A stretch of 64,000 nt of DNA from an uncultured Oscillospiraceae bacterium (GTDB lineage: Bacteria; Bacillota; Clostridia; Oscillospirales; Ruminococcaceae), in assembly GCA_910587335.1 (NCBI GenBank), contig CAJUMG010000001.1, forward strand, positions 96,132 to 160,131, written 5' to 3'. Of the stretch, positions 17,642 to 25,750 are shown in pieces. The stretch's first letter is position 1, and every line of letters starts with the position of its first letter. The notes under the pieces were generated by a model. It was not told where the DNA came from and ran no database searches. It was given only the letters and a program-made list of their open reading frames with translations. Made by a program: the position numbers and the translations under genes.

Positions 17642-18494
17642 GGCGTTCCTCCAACAATTTTTCAATGGCCTGGACGCATTCCTCTTCAAAGAGAATGTCG
17701 TCCGGCAGCTGGTAGCCGTCCTTTCGCAAAAGCCAGGCGAGCTCGGTCACCTGCGGCACGTCAAGTCCTACGTTTTTTAGCTCCTCTACATGGGAAAACA
17801 CCTGCCGCGGGCCTCCGTCCAGGATGATTTTTCCGTTATCCACCACGACCACCCGGTCGCACTGGGCAGCTTCGTCCATGTAATGGGTGATCAGCACCAC
17901 CGTAATGCCAAACTGACTCCCCAGCTGCCGAATGGTCCGCAGAACCTCTTTGCGTCCTTGGGGATCCAGCATGGCGGTTGGTTCGTCCAGCACAATACAT
18001 TTGGGCCGCATCGCGATGATGCCCGCAATGGCGATCCGCTGCTTTTGTCCGCCGGAAAGCTGATGGGGGGAATGCTCCTTGTAATCATACATACCCACCG
18101 CTTTTAGCGATTCATCCACACGACTGCGGATTTCATCCGGCGGAACACCCAGGTTTTCTAACGCAAAAGCCACATCCTCTTCCACAATGGTAGCGACTAA
18201 CTGGTTGTCCGGATTTTGAAAGACCATTCCGGCCGTCTGGCGGATATCGTACAGCCGCTCTTCCTCTTTTGTATCAATCCCGCCGACGTAAACCGTGCCG
18301 GAGGTGGGAAGCAAAATGGCGTTAAAATGCTTTGCCAGGGTGGATTTGCCCGATCCGTTATGCCCTAATACCGCTACAAATTCCCCAGGCTGAACATCCA
18401 GCGACACATTTTCTAGCACCACCGGAGGCAGCTTATCTTCCTCGTAATTTTCATACGCAAAGGATACATCCCTTGCCGATAAAATCGGTTCTAT
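17628..18494 (-). CDS. ecfA1: Energy-coupling factor ABC transporter ATPase 1 (apparent ATA start)
   Basis: ABC ATPase partner of EcfA2: Walker A GHNGSGKST, signature LSGGQKQR, Walker B CIVLDEPTAMLD, His in LITHYMDEA. The first conventional in-frame start is GTG at 18422 (preceded by another GTG codon), but that would drop the conserved first strand and the aromatic A-loop. Upstream the frame continues as EPILSARDVSFAYENYEED and is open to a TAA. Within it, ATA at 18494 lies about seven nt after AAGGA and gives a family-typical length of 288 aa. So initiation at ATA, or an ATG-to-ATA change, is implied. 21 nt after the methyltransferase gene. Confidence 0.9.
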   Translation of the reverse strand: MEPILSARDVSFAYENYEEDKLPPVVLENVSLDVQPGEFVAVLGHNGSGKSTLAKHFNAILLPTSGTVYVGGIDTKEEERLYDIRQTAGMVFQNPDNQLVATIVEEDVAFALENLGVPPDEIRSRVDESLKAVGMYDYKEHSPHQLSGGQKQRIAIAGIIAMRPKCIVLDEPTAMLDPQGRKEVLRTIRQLGSQFGITVVLITHYMDEAAQCDRVVVVDNGKIILDGGPRQVFSHVEELKNVGLDVPQVTELAWLLRKDGYQLPDDILFEEECVQAIEKLLEERHVSH

Positions 18495-18515
18495 GTGACA
18501 TTCCTTCTTTCCCCA

Positions 18516-19385
18516 TTAGGATTGGCTCTCCCATACGGCGGTAGAGCCGCAGGGCAGCGAAAAACCAGACGCGGTCACCGGCAGACCAATCTCAGAGGCC
18601 CAGACCCCTCCTGACCGGCCCTTACCTACCGTGACCCCCAACAAATATTCCATCACCGAAGCCGGAAGACCGGTGGTGTAGGAGTTGAGCAAAAAGAAAA
18701 TCGCATTGTCAGAAAGGACCCGGCTGGTGAGCAGGAGCAAATCGTAAATCTGCTCCTCCAGCTTCCAGACCTCGCCGCCGGGGCCCCTTCCGTAAGAGGG
18801 CGGGTCCATCAAGATGCCGTCGTATCGGTTGCCGCGGCGGATTTCCCGCTCCACAAATTTTTTGCAGTCATCCACAATCCAGCGGATGGGCTTGTCCCCC
18901 AACCCGGACAGCGCCGCGTTTTCCCGCGCCCAGGCCACCATGCCCTTGGACGCATCCACATGGCAGACCGCAGCGCCCGCAGCGGCGCAGGCCAGCGTTG
19001 CCGCGCCTGTATAGGCAAATAGGTTTAACACCTTTATGGGGCGACCTGCCTCCCGGATTTTTTTGCCCATAAAGTCCCAGTTAACCGCCTGTTCCGGAAA
19101 CAGGCCGGTGTGCTTAAAGCCGGTGGGGCTGACCTGAAAGGTCAGCTGTCCATACCGAATCCGCCACTTTTCTTTCTCCAGCGACCGGTTTTGCCAGCTT
19201 CCGCCGCCGGTGCTGGACCGAATATACCTGGCGTCCGCCTTTTTCCATAAAGGATGAGCCTTCGGCGTGTTCCAGATGATCTGCGGGTCCGGCCGGATCA
19301 GCAGCACATCCCCCCACCTTTCCAGCTTTTCCCCGCCCGAGGTATCTATGATTTCATAATCCTTCCATTGGTCGGCAACTCTCAT
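18516..19385 (-). CDS. RlmI/RlmK-like class I SAM-dependent methyltransferase
   Basis: 289 aa. The SAM-binding motif is VLNLFAYTGAATLACAAAGA with DASKGMV after it; the catalytic motif MDPPSYGRG resembles those of the 23S rRNA cytosine-5/guanine methyltransferases of the RlmI/RlmK(L) group. The N-terminal PUA domain of RlmI is absent, so it is a short relative and the exact rRNA target is uncertain. It starts 3 nt after glmM ends. Confidence 0.85.
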   Translation of the reverse strand: MRVADQWKDYEIIDTSGGEKLERWGDVLLIRPDPQIIWNTPKAHPLWKKADARYIRSSTGGGSWQNRSLEKEKWRIRYGQLTFQVSPTGFKHTGLFPEQAVNWDFMGKKIREAGRPIKVLNLFAYTGAATLACAAAGAAVCHVDASKGMVAWARENAALSGLGDKPIRWIVDDCKKFVEREIRRGNRYDGILMDPPSYGRGPGGEVWKLEEQIYDLLLLTSRVLSDNAIFFLLNSYTTGLPASVMEYLLGVTVGKGRSGGVWASEIGLPVTASGFSLPCGSTAVWESQS

Positions 19386-19388
19386 ACT

Positions 19389-20729
19389 TTATCCTCGCTT
19401 GGCTTCAATCGCGGCGGCAATCTGCCCGGCAATCTCCTCGATCTGGGCGTAATCTGCGCCCTCGACCATGACCCGCACCAGCGGTTCCGTACCAGAGGGA
19501 CGCACCAGTACTCGACCCCGTTCGCCTAAACGATCGTCCAACTCTTTAAACAAGTCGTCCAGCTCCCACAGCGAGGCTTTCAGTTCATCATCCGCCTGCA
19601 CATTTTTTAACACCTGGGGATAGGTGGTCATCACACGGCGAAGCGCATCCAGTGGTTTTTTCTCCCGGGCCAGAATGCTCATCAGGTGGATGGCCGAAAG
19701 CTGACCGTCGCCGGTGGTCATATCGTCAAAGAAGATAATGTGGCCGGACTGCTCTCCTCCCAGATTATATCCATCCTGCATAATGGTTTTTAGCACATAC
19801 CGGTCCCCTACCTTAGTGGTTGGGGTGGCAATACCTTGCTCTTTGGCAAAATGGAACAGTCCCAGGTTTGACATGACCGTCACGACCAGACCGTTGTTTT
19901 TTAGTTTTCCCCGCTTTTTCATATCCAGCGCAAAAATAGCCATCAGGACGTCCCCGTCCACCAGCTCGCCGTTTTTGTCCACCGCTAAGCAGCGGTCGGC
20001 GTCTCCGTCAAAGGCAAGGCCCAAATCGCAGCCATGCTCTTTCACATAAGCCTGTAAGCCCTCCATATGGGTAGAGCCGCAGTCCTGGTTGACGTTGATC
20101 CCATTGGGTTTGGCATGCAGAACATGACATTCGGCTCCCAGACGCGCAAAAATCTGCGGCGCGGTTACGCTGGCACAGCCATTGGCGCAGTCCAAGGCGA
20201 CCTTTAGCCCCGAAAAGGAGCCCTCTCCTAAAGAGACCAGATAGTCTATATACCGCTTAACCTCGCCAAAAGCGGTGGTCACCTGGCCAATCTGCTCCGG
20301 CGGCGCTTTGGGAGGGACCCGCTCGTTATCAATGATAATCGCTTCGATTTCCTCTTCTTCCTCATCCGAGAGCTTAAAACCGGTGCTGCTGATGATCTTA
20401 ATGCCGTTGTCCTGAAACGGATTATGGGATGCAGTGAGCATAATGCCCGCATCCGCACCCAGCTCCCGGACCAGGTAAGCCACTGCCGGCGTCGGCGCAA
20501 CGCCTAATAGCTGCACATCGCACCCAACCGAGCAAAGACCTGCCGCCATCGCCGATTCCAGCATACTGGAGGACAGCCGGGTGTCCCGCCCAATGACGAA
20601 GCGGGGCTTATGCCCTATCCTTTCCCGTATGACCGTACCCGCCGCCTGCGCCACCTCCATGGCCAGATCCACACTTAATTCTTTATTGGCAATCCCGCGA
20701 ATGCCATCGGTTCCAAACAGTTTTCCCAT
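19389..20729 (-). CDS. glmM: Phosphoglucosamine mutase
   Basis: 446 aa enzyme making glucosamine-1-phosphate for UDP-GlcNAc and cell wall synthesis. Active-site Ser101 in TASHNPFQDNGIK, metal loop DGDADR, sugar-binding GGEQSGH and phosphate-binding RPSGTEPLVRVM are all present. It sits 15 nt after ruvB, in the same direction. Confidence 0.97.
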   Translation of the reverse strand: MGKLFGTDGIRGIANKELSVDLAMEVAQAAGTVIRERIGHKPRFVIGRDTRLSSSMLESAMAAGLCSVGCDVQLLGVAPTPAVAYLVRELGADAGIMLTASHNPFQDNGIKIISSTGFKLSDEEEEEIEAIIIDNERVPPKAPPEQIGQVTTAFGEVKRYIDYLVSLGEGSFSGLKVALDCANGCASVTAPQIFARLGAECHVLHAKPNGINVNQDCGSTHMEGLQAYVKEHGCDLGLAFDGDADRCLAVDKNGELVDGDVLMAIFALDMKKRGKLKNNGLVVTVMSNLGLFHFAKEQGIATPTTKVGDRYVLKTIMQDGYNLGGEQSGHIIFFDDMTTGDGQLSAIHLMSILAREKKPLDALRRVMTTYPQVLKNVQADDELKASLWELDDLFKELDDRLGERGRVLVRPSGTEPLVRVMVEGADYAQIEEIAGQIAAAIEAKRG

Positions 20730-20744
20730 TGTTTTACTCCTTTA

Positions 20745-21794
20745 TCAAAAATCCAGCTTCAGCTGATCGTCGTTCTCCGTCCCTGGCGCCGCCAGCCCCA
20801 AATGCTGATAGCCCATAGGCGTTACACAGCGGCCTCTGGGCGTTCGGCTCAAAAAGCCAATCTGCATTAAATACGGCTCATACACATCCTCCAGCGTCAC
20901 CGCCTCTTCCCCGATGGCGGCCGCCAGCGTTTCCAGTCCAACCGGGCCGCCGCCATAATTTCGAATGATGGTCAAAAGCATCCGCCTGTCGATGGAATCA
21001 AGGCCTAGACCGTCGATTTCCAGCCGGTCCAACGCCTGTTTAGCAATAGGCAGGGTAATGGCGCCGTCCCCTATCACCTGGGCAAAATCCCGCACCCGTT
21101 TGAGCAGCCGGTTGGCAATTCGGGGGGTTCCCCGGCTGCGCCTGGCCAATTCAATAGACCCATCGTAATCGCAGGGAATGTTCAAAATGCCGGCGCTTCG
21201 CCGGATGATCTGGGCCAATTCCTCCGCCGTGTACAATTCCAGCCGCAAAAGCACCCCAAACCGATCCCGCAGCGGCGCAGTCAGCTGCCCGGCCCGGGTC
21301 GTTGCACCCACCAGTGTAAAGTGGGGCAGATCAATGCGGATCGATCTGGCCGAAGGTCCCTTTCCGATAATAATATCCAGCGCGTAATCCTCCATGGCCG
21401 GGTAGAGTACCTCTTCCACCGCCCGGGACAAACGATGAATCTCATCAATAAAAAGGATGTCATTTTCCCCTAAATTGGTCAAAAGCGCCGCCAAATCCCC
21501 CGGTTTTTCGATAGCCGGGCCAGAGGTGATACGCAGATTGACATTCATTTCGTTGGCAATAATCCCGGACAGAGTGGTCTTGCCCAGTCCGGGCGGACCG
21601 TACAAAAGCACATGGTCCAGCGGCTCTCCCCGCATGCGGGCGGCCTCGATATAAACTGACATGTTTTCCTTGGCCTTTTCCTGCCCGATATACTCCTGTA
21701 GCGTCTTCGGGCGCAGAGACCCTTCAATGTCCAAATCCTCCCGGCCGTACTCCGGCGTCACAATCCGGCTTTCAAAATCCGTTTCCTTTTCCAT
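20745..21794 (-). CDS. ruvB: Holliday junction branch migration ATPase RuvB
   Basis: 349 aa AAA+ motor of the RuvABC resolvasome. Walker A YGPPGLGKTTL, Walker B FIDEIHRL, sensor GATTRAG and the C-terminal winged helix (GFLSRTPRGR) are intact. Preceded by ruvA at 18 nt. Confidence 0.97.
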   Translation of the reverse strand: MEKETDFESRIVTPEYGREDLDIEGSLRPKTLQEYIGQEKAKENMSVYIEAARMRGEPLDHVLLYGPPGLGKTTLSGIIANEMNVNLRITSGPAIEKPGDLAALLTNLGENDILFIDEIHRLSRAVEEVLYPAMEDYALDIIIGKGPSARSIRIDLPHFTLVGATTRAGQLTAPLRDRFGVLLRLELYTAEELAQIIRRSAGILNIPCDYDGSIELARRSRGTPRIANRLLKRVRDFAQVIGDGAITLPIAKQALDRLEIDGLGLDSIDRRMLLTIIRNYGGGPVGLETLAAAIGEEAVTLEDVYEPYLMQIGFLSRTPRGRCVTPMGYQHLGLAAPGTENDDQLKLDF

Positions 21795-21812
21795 TGTCCC
21801 CCGCCCCTCTGT

Positions 21813-22421
21813 TTATTTTCCTGTGGCAATCGCCCTAAGCCCCAGCCGGATCAGCTCCTCCACCGGCAAGGATGGGTCCAGCCTTGCCATGGCGGACGCT
21901 GCCTCTGATTGGGTGTATCCCAACACGACCAACGCGCTGATCGCCTCCTGCACATTGGCGCCTGCCAGAATCGCCGGCGCCGGAATATCCTCCATCCCCA
22001 CACCTTTGGCAATCTGCTCGTTCTGCACCTTGTCTTTGAGCTCCAAAATCAGCCGCTGGGCCAGCTTTGGTCCCACTCCCTGGGCCCGTGTGATGGACTT
22101 AACATCCCCGGTGGCCACACAAAGAGCAAACTTTTCCGGCGACAGCTGGGACAAAATCGCCAGCGCCGCTTTGGGACCCACTCCAGAGACGGTTAAAAGC
22201 ATCTTAAAACAATTGAGCTCCCCTTGCTCGAAAAAGCCGTACAGCTCCATCGCATCTTCCCGGACCAGAAAATAGGTGTACAGCATCACCTCTGACTGCA
22301 TGGCCGGCAGCTTGGAGAGGGTATTGTTGGTGACTTTCAGCGCAAAAGCAACGCCTGCGCATTCTACGGCGGCCATTCCATCTTCTATATGGATCAGTCT
22401 GCCACGCACACTGTATATCAC
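21813..22421 (-). CDS. ruvA: Holliday junction branch migration protein RuvA
   Basis: 202 aa. N-terminal OB fold (MIYSVRGRLIHIEDG), two helix-hairpin-helix motifs (LLTVSGVGPKAALAIL; ITRAQGVGPKLAQRLI) and a C-terminal domain III that contacts RuvB. The start is GTG at 22421, eight nt after AGGAGG. Follows ruvC by 16 nt. Confidence 0.97.
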   Translation of the reverse strand: MIYSVRGRLIHIEDGMAAVECAGVAFALKVTNNTLSKLPAMQSEVMLYTYFLVREDAMELYGFFEQGELNCFKMLLTVSGVGPKAALAILSQLSPEKFALCVATGDVKSITRAQGVGPKLAQRLILELKDKVQNEQIAKGVGMEDIPAPAILAGANVQEAISALVVLGYTQSEAASAMARLDPSLPVEELIRLGLRAIATGK

Positions 22422-22437
22422 AGCTTTTCCCTCCTAT

Positions 22438-22938
22438 TTAACGATATTCTTTCAGCCGGTTCATCAGCGAACCGGAAGAGTGGGCATGACAGATGGCAAT
22501 TGCCAGCGCATCCGCCGTATCATCCGGCTTGGGGACCGCATCTAAATGCAAAAGCATGCGGGTCATTTCCTGCACCTGCTTTTTCACTGCCTGGCCATAT
22601 CCCACCACCGATGATTTAACCTGCAAGGGGGTATATTCAAACAGCTCTATCCCCGCTAACCGTGCCGCCAGCAGGATAACCCCTCTGGCCTGCGCCACAT
22701 CAATCGCAGTTTTCTGATTGTTCTGAAAATACAGCTTTTCCACCGCCACCGCCTGCGGATGGTATTTTGTTAAAAGCATCTGCATTTGGCGGTAAATCAT
22801 TTCCAGTCGCTGGGAAAAATCCATGCCTGCCGGCGTGGTAATCGCGCCATAGTCTACTGTACGAAACCGGTTGCTTTGATATTCCACCAACCCATAGCCA
22901 ACAATCGCATACCCCGGGTCAATCCCTAAAATCAGCAT
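22438..22938 (-). CDS. ruvC: Crossover junction endodeoxyribonuclease RuvC
   Basis: 166 aa Holliday junction resolvase of the RNase H fold. Catalytic acids are visible as Asp7 (GIDPGYA), Glu67 (AVEKLYF) and the C-terminal DDTADALA pair. First gene of the ruvC-ruvA-ruvB run; AGGCGG precedes the ATG. Confidence 0.97.
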   Translation of the reverse strand: MLILGIDPGYAIVGYGLVEYQSNRFRTVDYGAITTPAGMDFSQRLEMIYRQMQMLLTKYHPQAVAVEKLYFQNNQKTAIDVAQARGVILLAARLAGIELFEYTPLQVKSSVVGYGQAVKKQVQEMTRMLLHLDAVPKPDDTADALAIAICHAHSSGSLMNRLKEYR

Positions 22939-23061
22939 ATATACCGCCTATCTGCGCCACTACGCGCCCTATTTTTGCAAACGATCCATCTTTATTTTGC
23001 CAACCATTCCGCACAGGACAGCTTTTGAAAGGCCGTACGCACAAATTCCCATATCCGCATA

Positions 23062-23090
23062 ATTATAGCATAAACAAATTTTCGAGACAA
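23062..23090 (-). promoter_or_regulatory. Sigma-A promoter before ruvC
   Basis: TTGTCT (23085-23090), 17 nt spacer, TATAAT (23062-23067). It may drive the whole run down to cvpA, whose genes are spaced by less than 70 nt. Confidence 0.7.
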
Positions 23091-23203
23091 CATCCCCACT
23101 GGATTTTCCCTTTCACCGGACAGCCAAAACAGCGGTAAAATCTGTCTTTACCCTTTATCAGACAAAAAACTTGATTTTTTGTTCAAATTTTTTTAAAAAT
23201 TTC

Positions 23204-23232
23204 TTGCATTTTGGAAAAGAAGCGGTTATAAT
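23204..23232 (+). promoter_or_regulatory. Sigma-A promoter of tRNA-Val
   Basis: TTGCAT (23204-23209), 17 nt spacer, TATAAT (23227-23232), 20 nt before the tRNA. Confidence 0.75.
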
Positions 23233-23251
23233 ATTTTTTGTTATTTGTTTT

Positions 23252-23327
23252 GGACGATTAGCGCAGCTGGTAGCGCATCCGCTTGACGTGCGGGAGGTCA
23301 GGGGTTCAAGTCCCTTATCGTCCACCA
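23252..23327 (+). tRNA. tRNA-Val(GAC)
   Basis: Acceptor GGACGAT pairs with ATCGTCC, anticodon loop TTGACGT gives GAC, T-loop TTCAAGT, 3' CCA encoded. Confidence 0.95.
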
Positions 23328-23331
23328 GGGG

Positions 23332-23367
23332 TGCTGTTCCTGCAATAGTGGGGGCGGCATTTTTTTG
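23332..23367 (+). terminator. Terminator after tRNA-Val
   Basis: TGCTGTTCC pairs with GGGGCGGCA (several G-U pairs) around a 10 nt loop, then a T-run. The 230 nt that follow hold no supportable gene. Confidence 0.6.
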
Positions 23368-23599
23368 TCCTTTTTTAAACGCAATCTGTCCGCGGCGTAT
23401 CTGTCATAGCGGCGAAAGGCATTGGGAGACATTTCTTCCCATGCCTTTTTTCATAGGATTTCATCCAAGCTGCCCGGCTACGGCCCGCCTTGAACCGGAA
23501 TTCAATCCGGCGCCCTGTAAATGCCAGATCATCCAAGCATATCCCTTTGGAACAGCATCTAAAGCACAAGGCCGGGATGTAAAGCGGACCTTTCCTTCA

Positions 23600-23628
23600 T
23601 TGACTTTCTTTTAGCATTTTATTATACT
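23600..23628 (+). promoter_or_regulatory. Sigma-A promoter before yaaA
   Basis: TTGACT (23600-23605), 17 nt spacer, TATACT (23623-23628), 65 nt before the yaaA ATG. Confidence 0.75.
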
Positions 23629-23693
23629 GTTGACACGGCAAAAGCCCATTTCAGAGCATTGACGAAACAAAAATAGCAGGAGCCGCTTAACCT

Positions 23694-24464
23694 ATGAAGA
23701 TCATCATTTCCCCAGCCAAAAAAATGCGGGTGGACGTAGACAGCCTGGACTGTCTGGGACTTCCGATATTTCTTTCCCGGACCGAACGGCTTTTGGCTGC
23801 CCTGCGCGCTCTTTCGCCGGACCAGCGCCGGGCTTTGTGGAAATGCAGCGAAGCGCTGGCCCGCCGGAGCAATGATCTTTTGGAAAAAATGGACCTATAT
23901 CAAAACCTGACTCCCGCTTTGTTGGCCTACGAGGGGATTCAGTATCAATACATGGCGCCGGACGTGTTTACCTATGAAGAGTTTGACTATCTGCAAAAGC
24001 ATCTGCGCATTCTGTCCGGCTTTTATGGGCTGCTTCGCCCTTTCGATGGCATCGCCCCCTACCGGCTGGAGATGCAGGCAAGGCTTTCGGTAGACGGCGC
24101 CTTTGATCTGTACCACTTTTGGGGCGATTCCATCGCCCGCCACCTCTCGGCGGAAAGCGATGTAATTTTGAACCTTGCCTCCCGGGAATACAGCCGCAGC
24201 GTGATTCCCCATCTTCCCGGCAGCGTTCGGCTGGTCAGCTGCGTATTTGGAGAAGAGAAGGACGGCCGGATCGTGGAAAAAGGGGTCCTTTGCAAAATGG
24301 CCCGCGGGGAGATGGTCCGCTATTTGGCCCAGCACCGTTGTCAAACCCCGGAGGAAGCCAAAAATTTTGATCGTCTCGGCTTTCGTTTTCTGCCAGAGCG
24401 ATCGGATGAAAAAAATTATGTATTTGGGAAAGAAGGAAAAAAAAATGTTGCCAGTTGGAAGTAA
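23694..24464 (+). CDS. yaaA: YaaA family peroxide-stress protein
   Basis: 256 aa. Relatives limit free iron and protect DNA during hydrogen peroxide stress. The signature start MKIIISPAKKM and the blocks YQYMAPDVFTYEEFDYLQ and FYGLLRPFDGIAPYRLEM are present. Overlaps the following bcp gene by 20 nt; pairing with a thiol peroxidase fits a peroxide-defence transcript. Confidence 0.92.
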   Translation: MKIIISPAKKMRVDVDSLDCLGLPIFLSRTERLLAALRALSPDQRRALWKCSEALARRSNDLLEKMDLYQNLTPALLAYEGIQYQYMAPDVFTYEEFDYLQKHLRILSGFYGLLRPFDGIAPYRLEMQARLSVDGAFDLYHFWGDSIARHLSAESDVILNLASREYSRSVIPHLPGSVRLVSCVFGEEKDGRIVEKGVLCKMARGEMVRYLAQHRCQTPEEAKNFDRLGFRFLPERSDEKNYVFGKEGKKNVASWK

Positions 24465-24906
24465 GGCCCCTCAGTTTACCTTACCGGATCAGGAGGGAAA
24501 CGCCGTCAGTTTGTCCGACTTTATAGGAAAAAAGGTGGTCCTTTATTTTTACCCCAGAGATAATACCCCCGGATGCACCCGCCAGGCCTGCGCTTTTGCC
24601 GAACGGCAGGAGGAATTTGCGCACCTTGGCGCGGTTGTCATTGGCGTCAGCAAGGATTCGGTATCCTCTCATCAAAAATTTGCGCAAAAATATAGCCTCC
24701 CTTTTCTTCTTCTCTCCGACCCGGATTTGCAGGTTTTAGAGACTTATGGCGTCTGGCAGGAGAAAAAACTCTATGGCAAGGTGAGCATGGGGGTGGTCCG
24801 CTCGACCTATCTGATTGACGAAGAAGGCGTCATCGAAAAGGTGATGCCCAAGGTCAAGCCCGACCAGAACGCCGCTGAAATTCTGTCGTATTGGAAGGGC
24901 GAATAG
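24445..24906 (+). CDS. bcp: Peroxiredoxin, thiol peroxidase of the Bcp type
   Basis: 153 aa AhpC/TSA-fold peroxidase. Peroxidatic Cys44 and nearby resolving Cys49 in TPGCTRQAC give the classic atypical 2-Cys Bcp arrangement. The open frame extends upstream to 24247 inside yaaA, but ATG at 24445, with AGAAGG and an A-rich spacer, gives the normal N-terminus (MLPVGSKAPQFTLPDQ). The start lies inside the yaaA 3' end, implying coupling. Confidence 0.94.
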   Translation: MLPVGSKAPQFTLPDQEGNAVSLSDFIGKKVVLYFYPRDNTPGCTRQACAFAERQEEFAHLGAVVIGVSKDSVSSHQKFAQKYSLPFLLLSDPDLQVLETYGVWQEKKLYGKVSMGVVRSTYLIDEEGVIEKVMPKVKPDQNAAEILSYWKGE

Positions 24907-24913
24907 GGGGCGA

Positions 24914-25339
24914 ATGCAGATGACCGAGGTTGTAGCCGCCTTAATCTGGCGGGAGGATCGTTTTTTGATCTGCCAGCGGCCGGCCCACAAGGCCCGGGGG
25001 CTTTTGTGGGAGTTTGCCGGCGGCAAGGTTGAGCCGGGCGAAACAAAGGAGCAGGCATTGATCCGCGAATGCCAGGAGGAGCTGTCTGTTGTCGTTTCGG
25101 TGCAGGACGTTTTTATGGAGGTTACCCACGCCTATCCGGATTTGACCGTCCATCTGACCTTGCTGAACGCCCGCATTGCGTCGGGCGCCTTGCGGCAGAA
25201 TGAACACGCCGCTTTACGGTGGATCACTACCTCCCAGATCGACCAGTATCCGTTTTGCCCGGCGGACGAACCGATTTTGCAGGCGCTGAAGGCCGCCGGC
25301 CCCAATCCGGACAGCGGGAAAGGCGGCGGTTGTCCATGA
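24914..25339 (+). CDS. NUDIX hydrolase, MutT/NTP pyrophosphohydrolase-like
   Basis: 141 aa. The NUDIX box is intact (GKVEPGETKEQALIRECQEEL), and the N-terminal EVVAALIWREDRFLICQRP and FAGGK match 8-oxo-dGTP or (d)CTP pyrophosphohydrolases of the MutT group. Likely nucleotide-pool sanitation, in keeping with the peroxide-linked neighbours. Two Met codons are possible (24914 or 24920); the second is better spaced from GGGGG. Ends in an ATGA overlap with the next gene. Confidence 0.88.
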   Translation: MQMTEVVAALIWREDRFLICQRPAHKARGLLWEFAGGKVEPGETKEQALIRECQEELSVVVSVQDVFMEVTHAYPDLTVHLTLLNARIASGALRQNEHAALRWITTSQIDQYPFCPADEPILQALKAAGPNPDSGKGGGCP

Positions 25340-25686
25340 CCACAAGGGAAGAGGCCATCGCCGCCTGTTTAGAGCTGCCCGGCGCTTATGAGGATTACCC
25401 TTTTCACGACAGCAACTGGACAACTATGCGGCACCGGGACAACCAAAAAATTTTTGCGATCATCTTTGCGCGGCAGGGCCATATCTGGGTCAATGTCAAG
25501 GTCGAGCCGATGCAGGGGGACTTCTGGCGGCGCGCTTTCTCCGCTGTGGTTCCCGCCTATCATATGAACAAAGAGCATTGGATCAGCATCATTTTAGATG
25601 GAACCATGGCGGACGGGGATATTGGGCGCCTGATCGAGGATAGCTTTGCCCTGACCGCGCCGAAGAGAAAAAAGCGGCCGTCCTAA
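25336..25686 (+). CDS. MmcQ/YjbR family DNA-binding-like protein
   Basis: 116 aa, small YjbR (CyaY-like fold) protein. Typical features are the start EAIAACLELPGAYEDYPF, an internal IFARQGHIWVNVKVEP and a C-terminal IEDSFAL. Function unknown in general. ATG at 25336 overlaps the NUDIX stop (ATGA); the frame is open further upstream inside the NUDIX gene. Confidence 0.85.
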   Translation: MTTREEAIAACLELPGAYEDYPFHDSNWTTMRHRDNQKIFAIIFARQGHIWVNVKVEPMQGDFWRRAFSAVVPAYHMNKEHWISIILDGTMADGDIGRLIEDSFALTAPKRKKRPS

Positions 25687-25710
25687 CCTCGATTGTCCGT
25701 TGCTTTACGC

Positions 25711-25750
25711 AAAAAAGCCTCCCTTTTTGTAAGGAGGCTTTTTTATTTTT
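25711..25750. terminator. Bidirectional terminator between the YjbR gene and cysS
   Basis: AAAAAAGCCTCC and GGAGGCTTTTTT arms with a 10 nt loop; serves the plus-strand YjbR gene and the minus-strand cysS gene, whose stop lies just inside. Confidence 0.85.

Noticed and set aside
24437..24445. A-run of nine bases between the bcp ribosome site and its ATG
   Set aside because: A-runs are common spacers in this genome; it lies inside the yaaA 3' end where slippage would also shift that frame, so a switch is unlikely.
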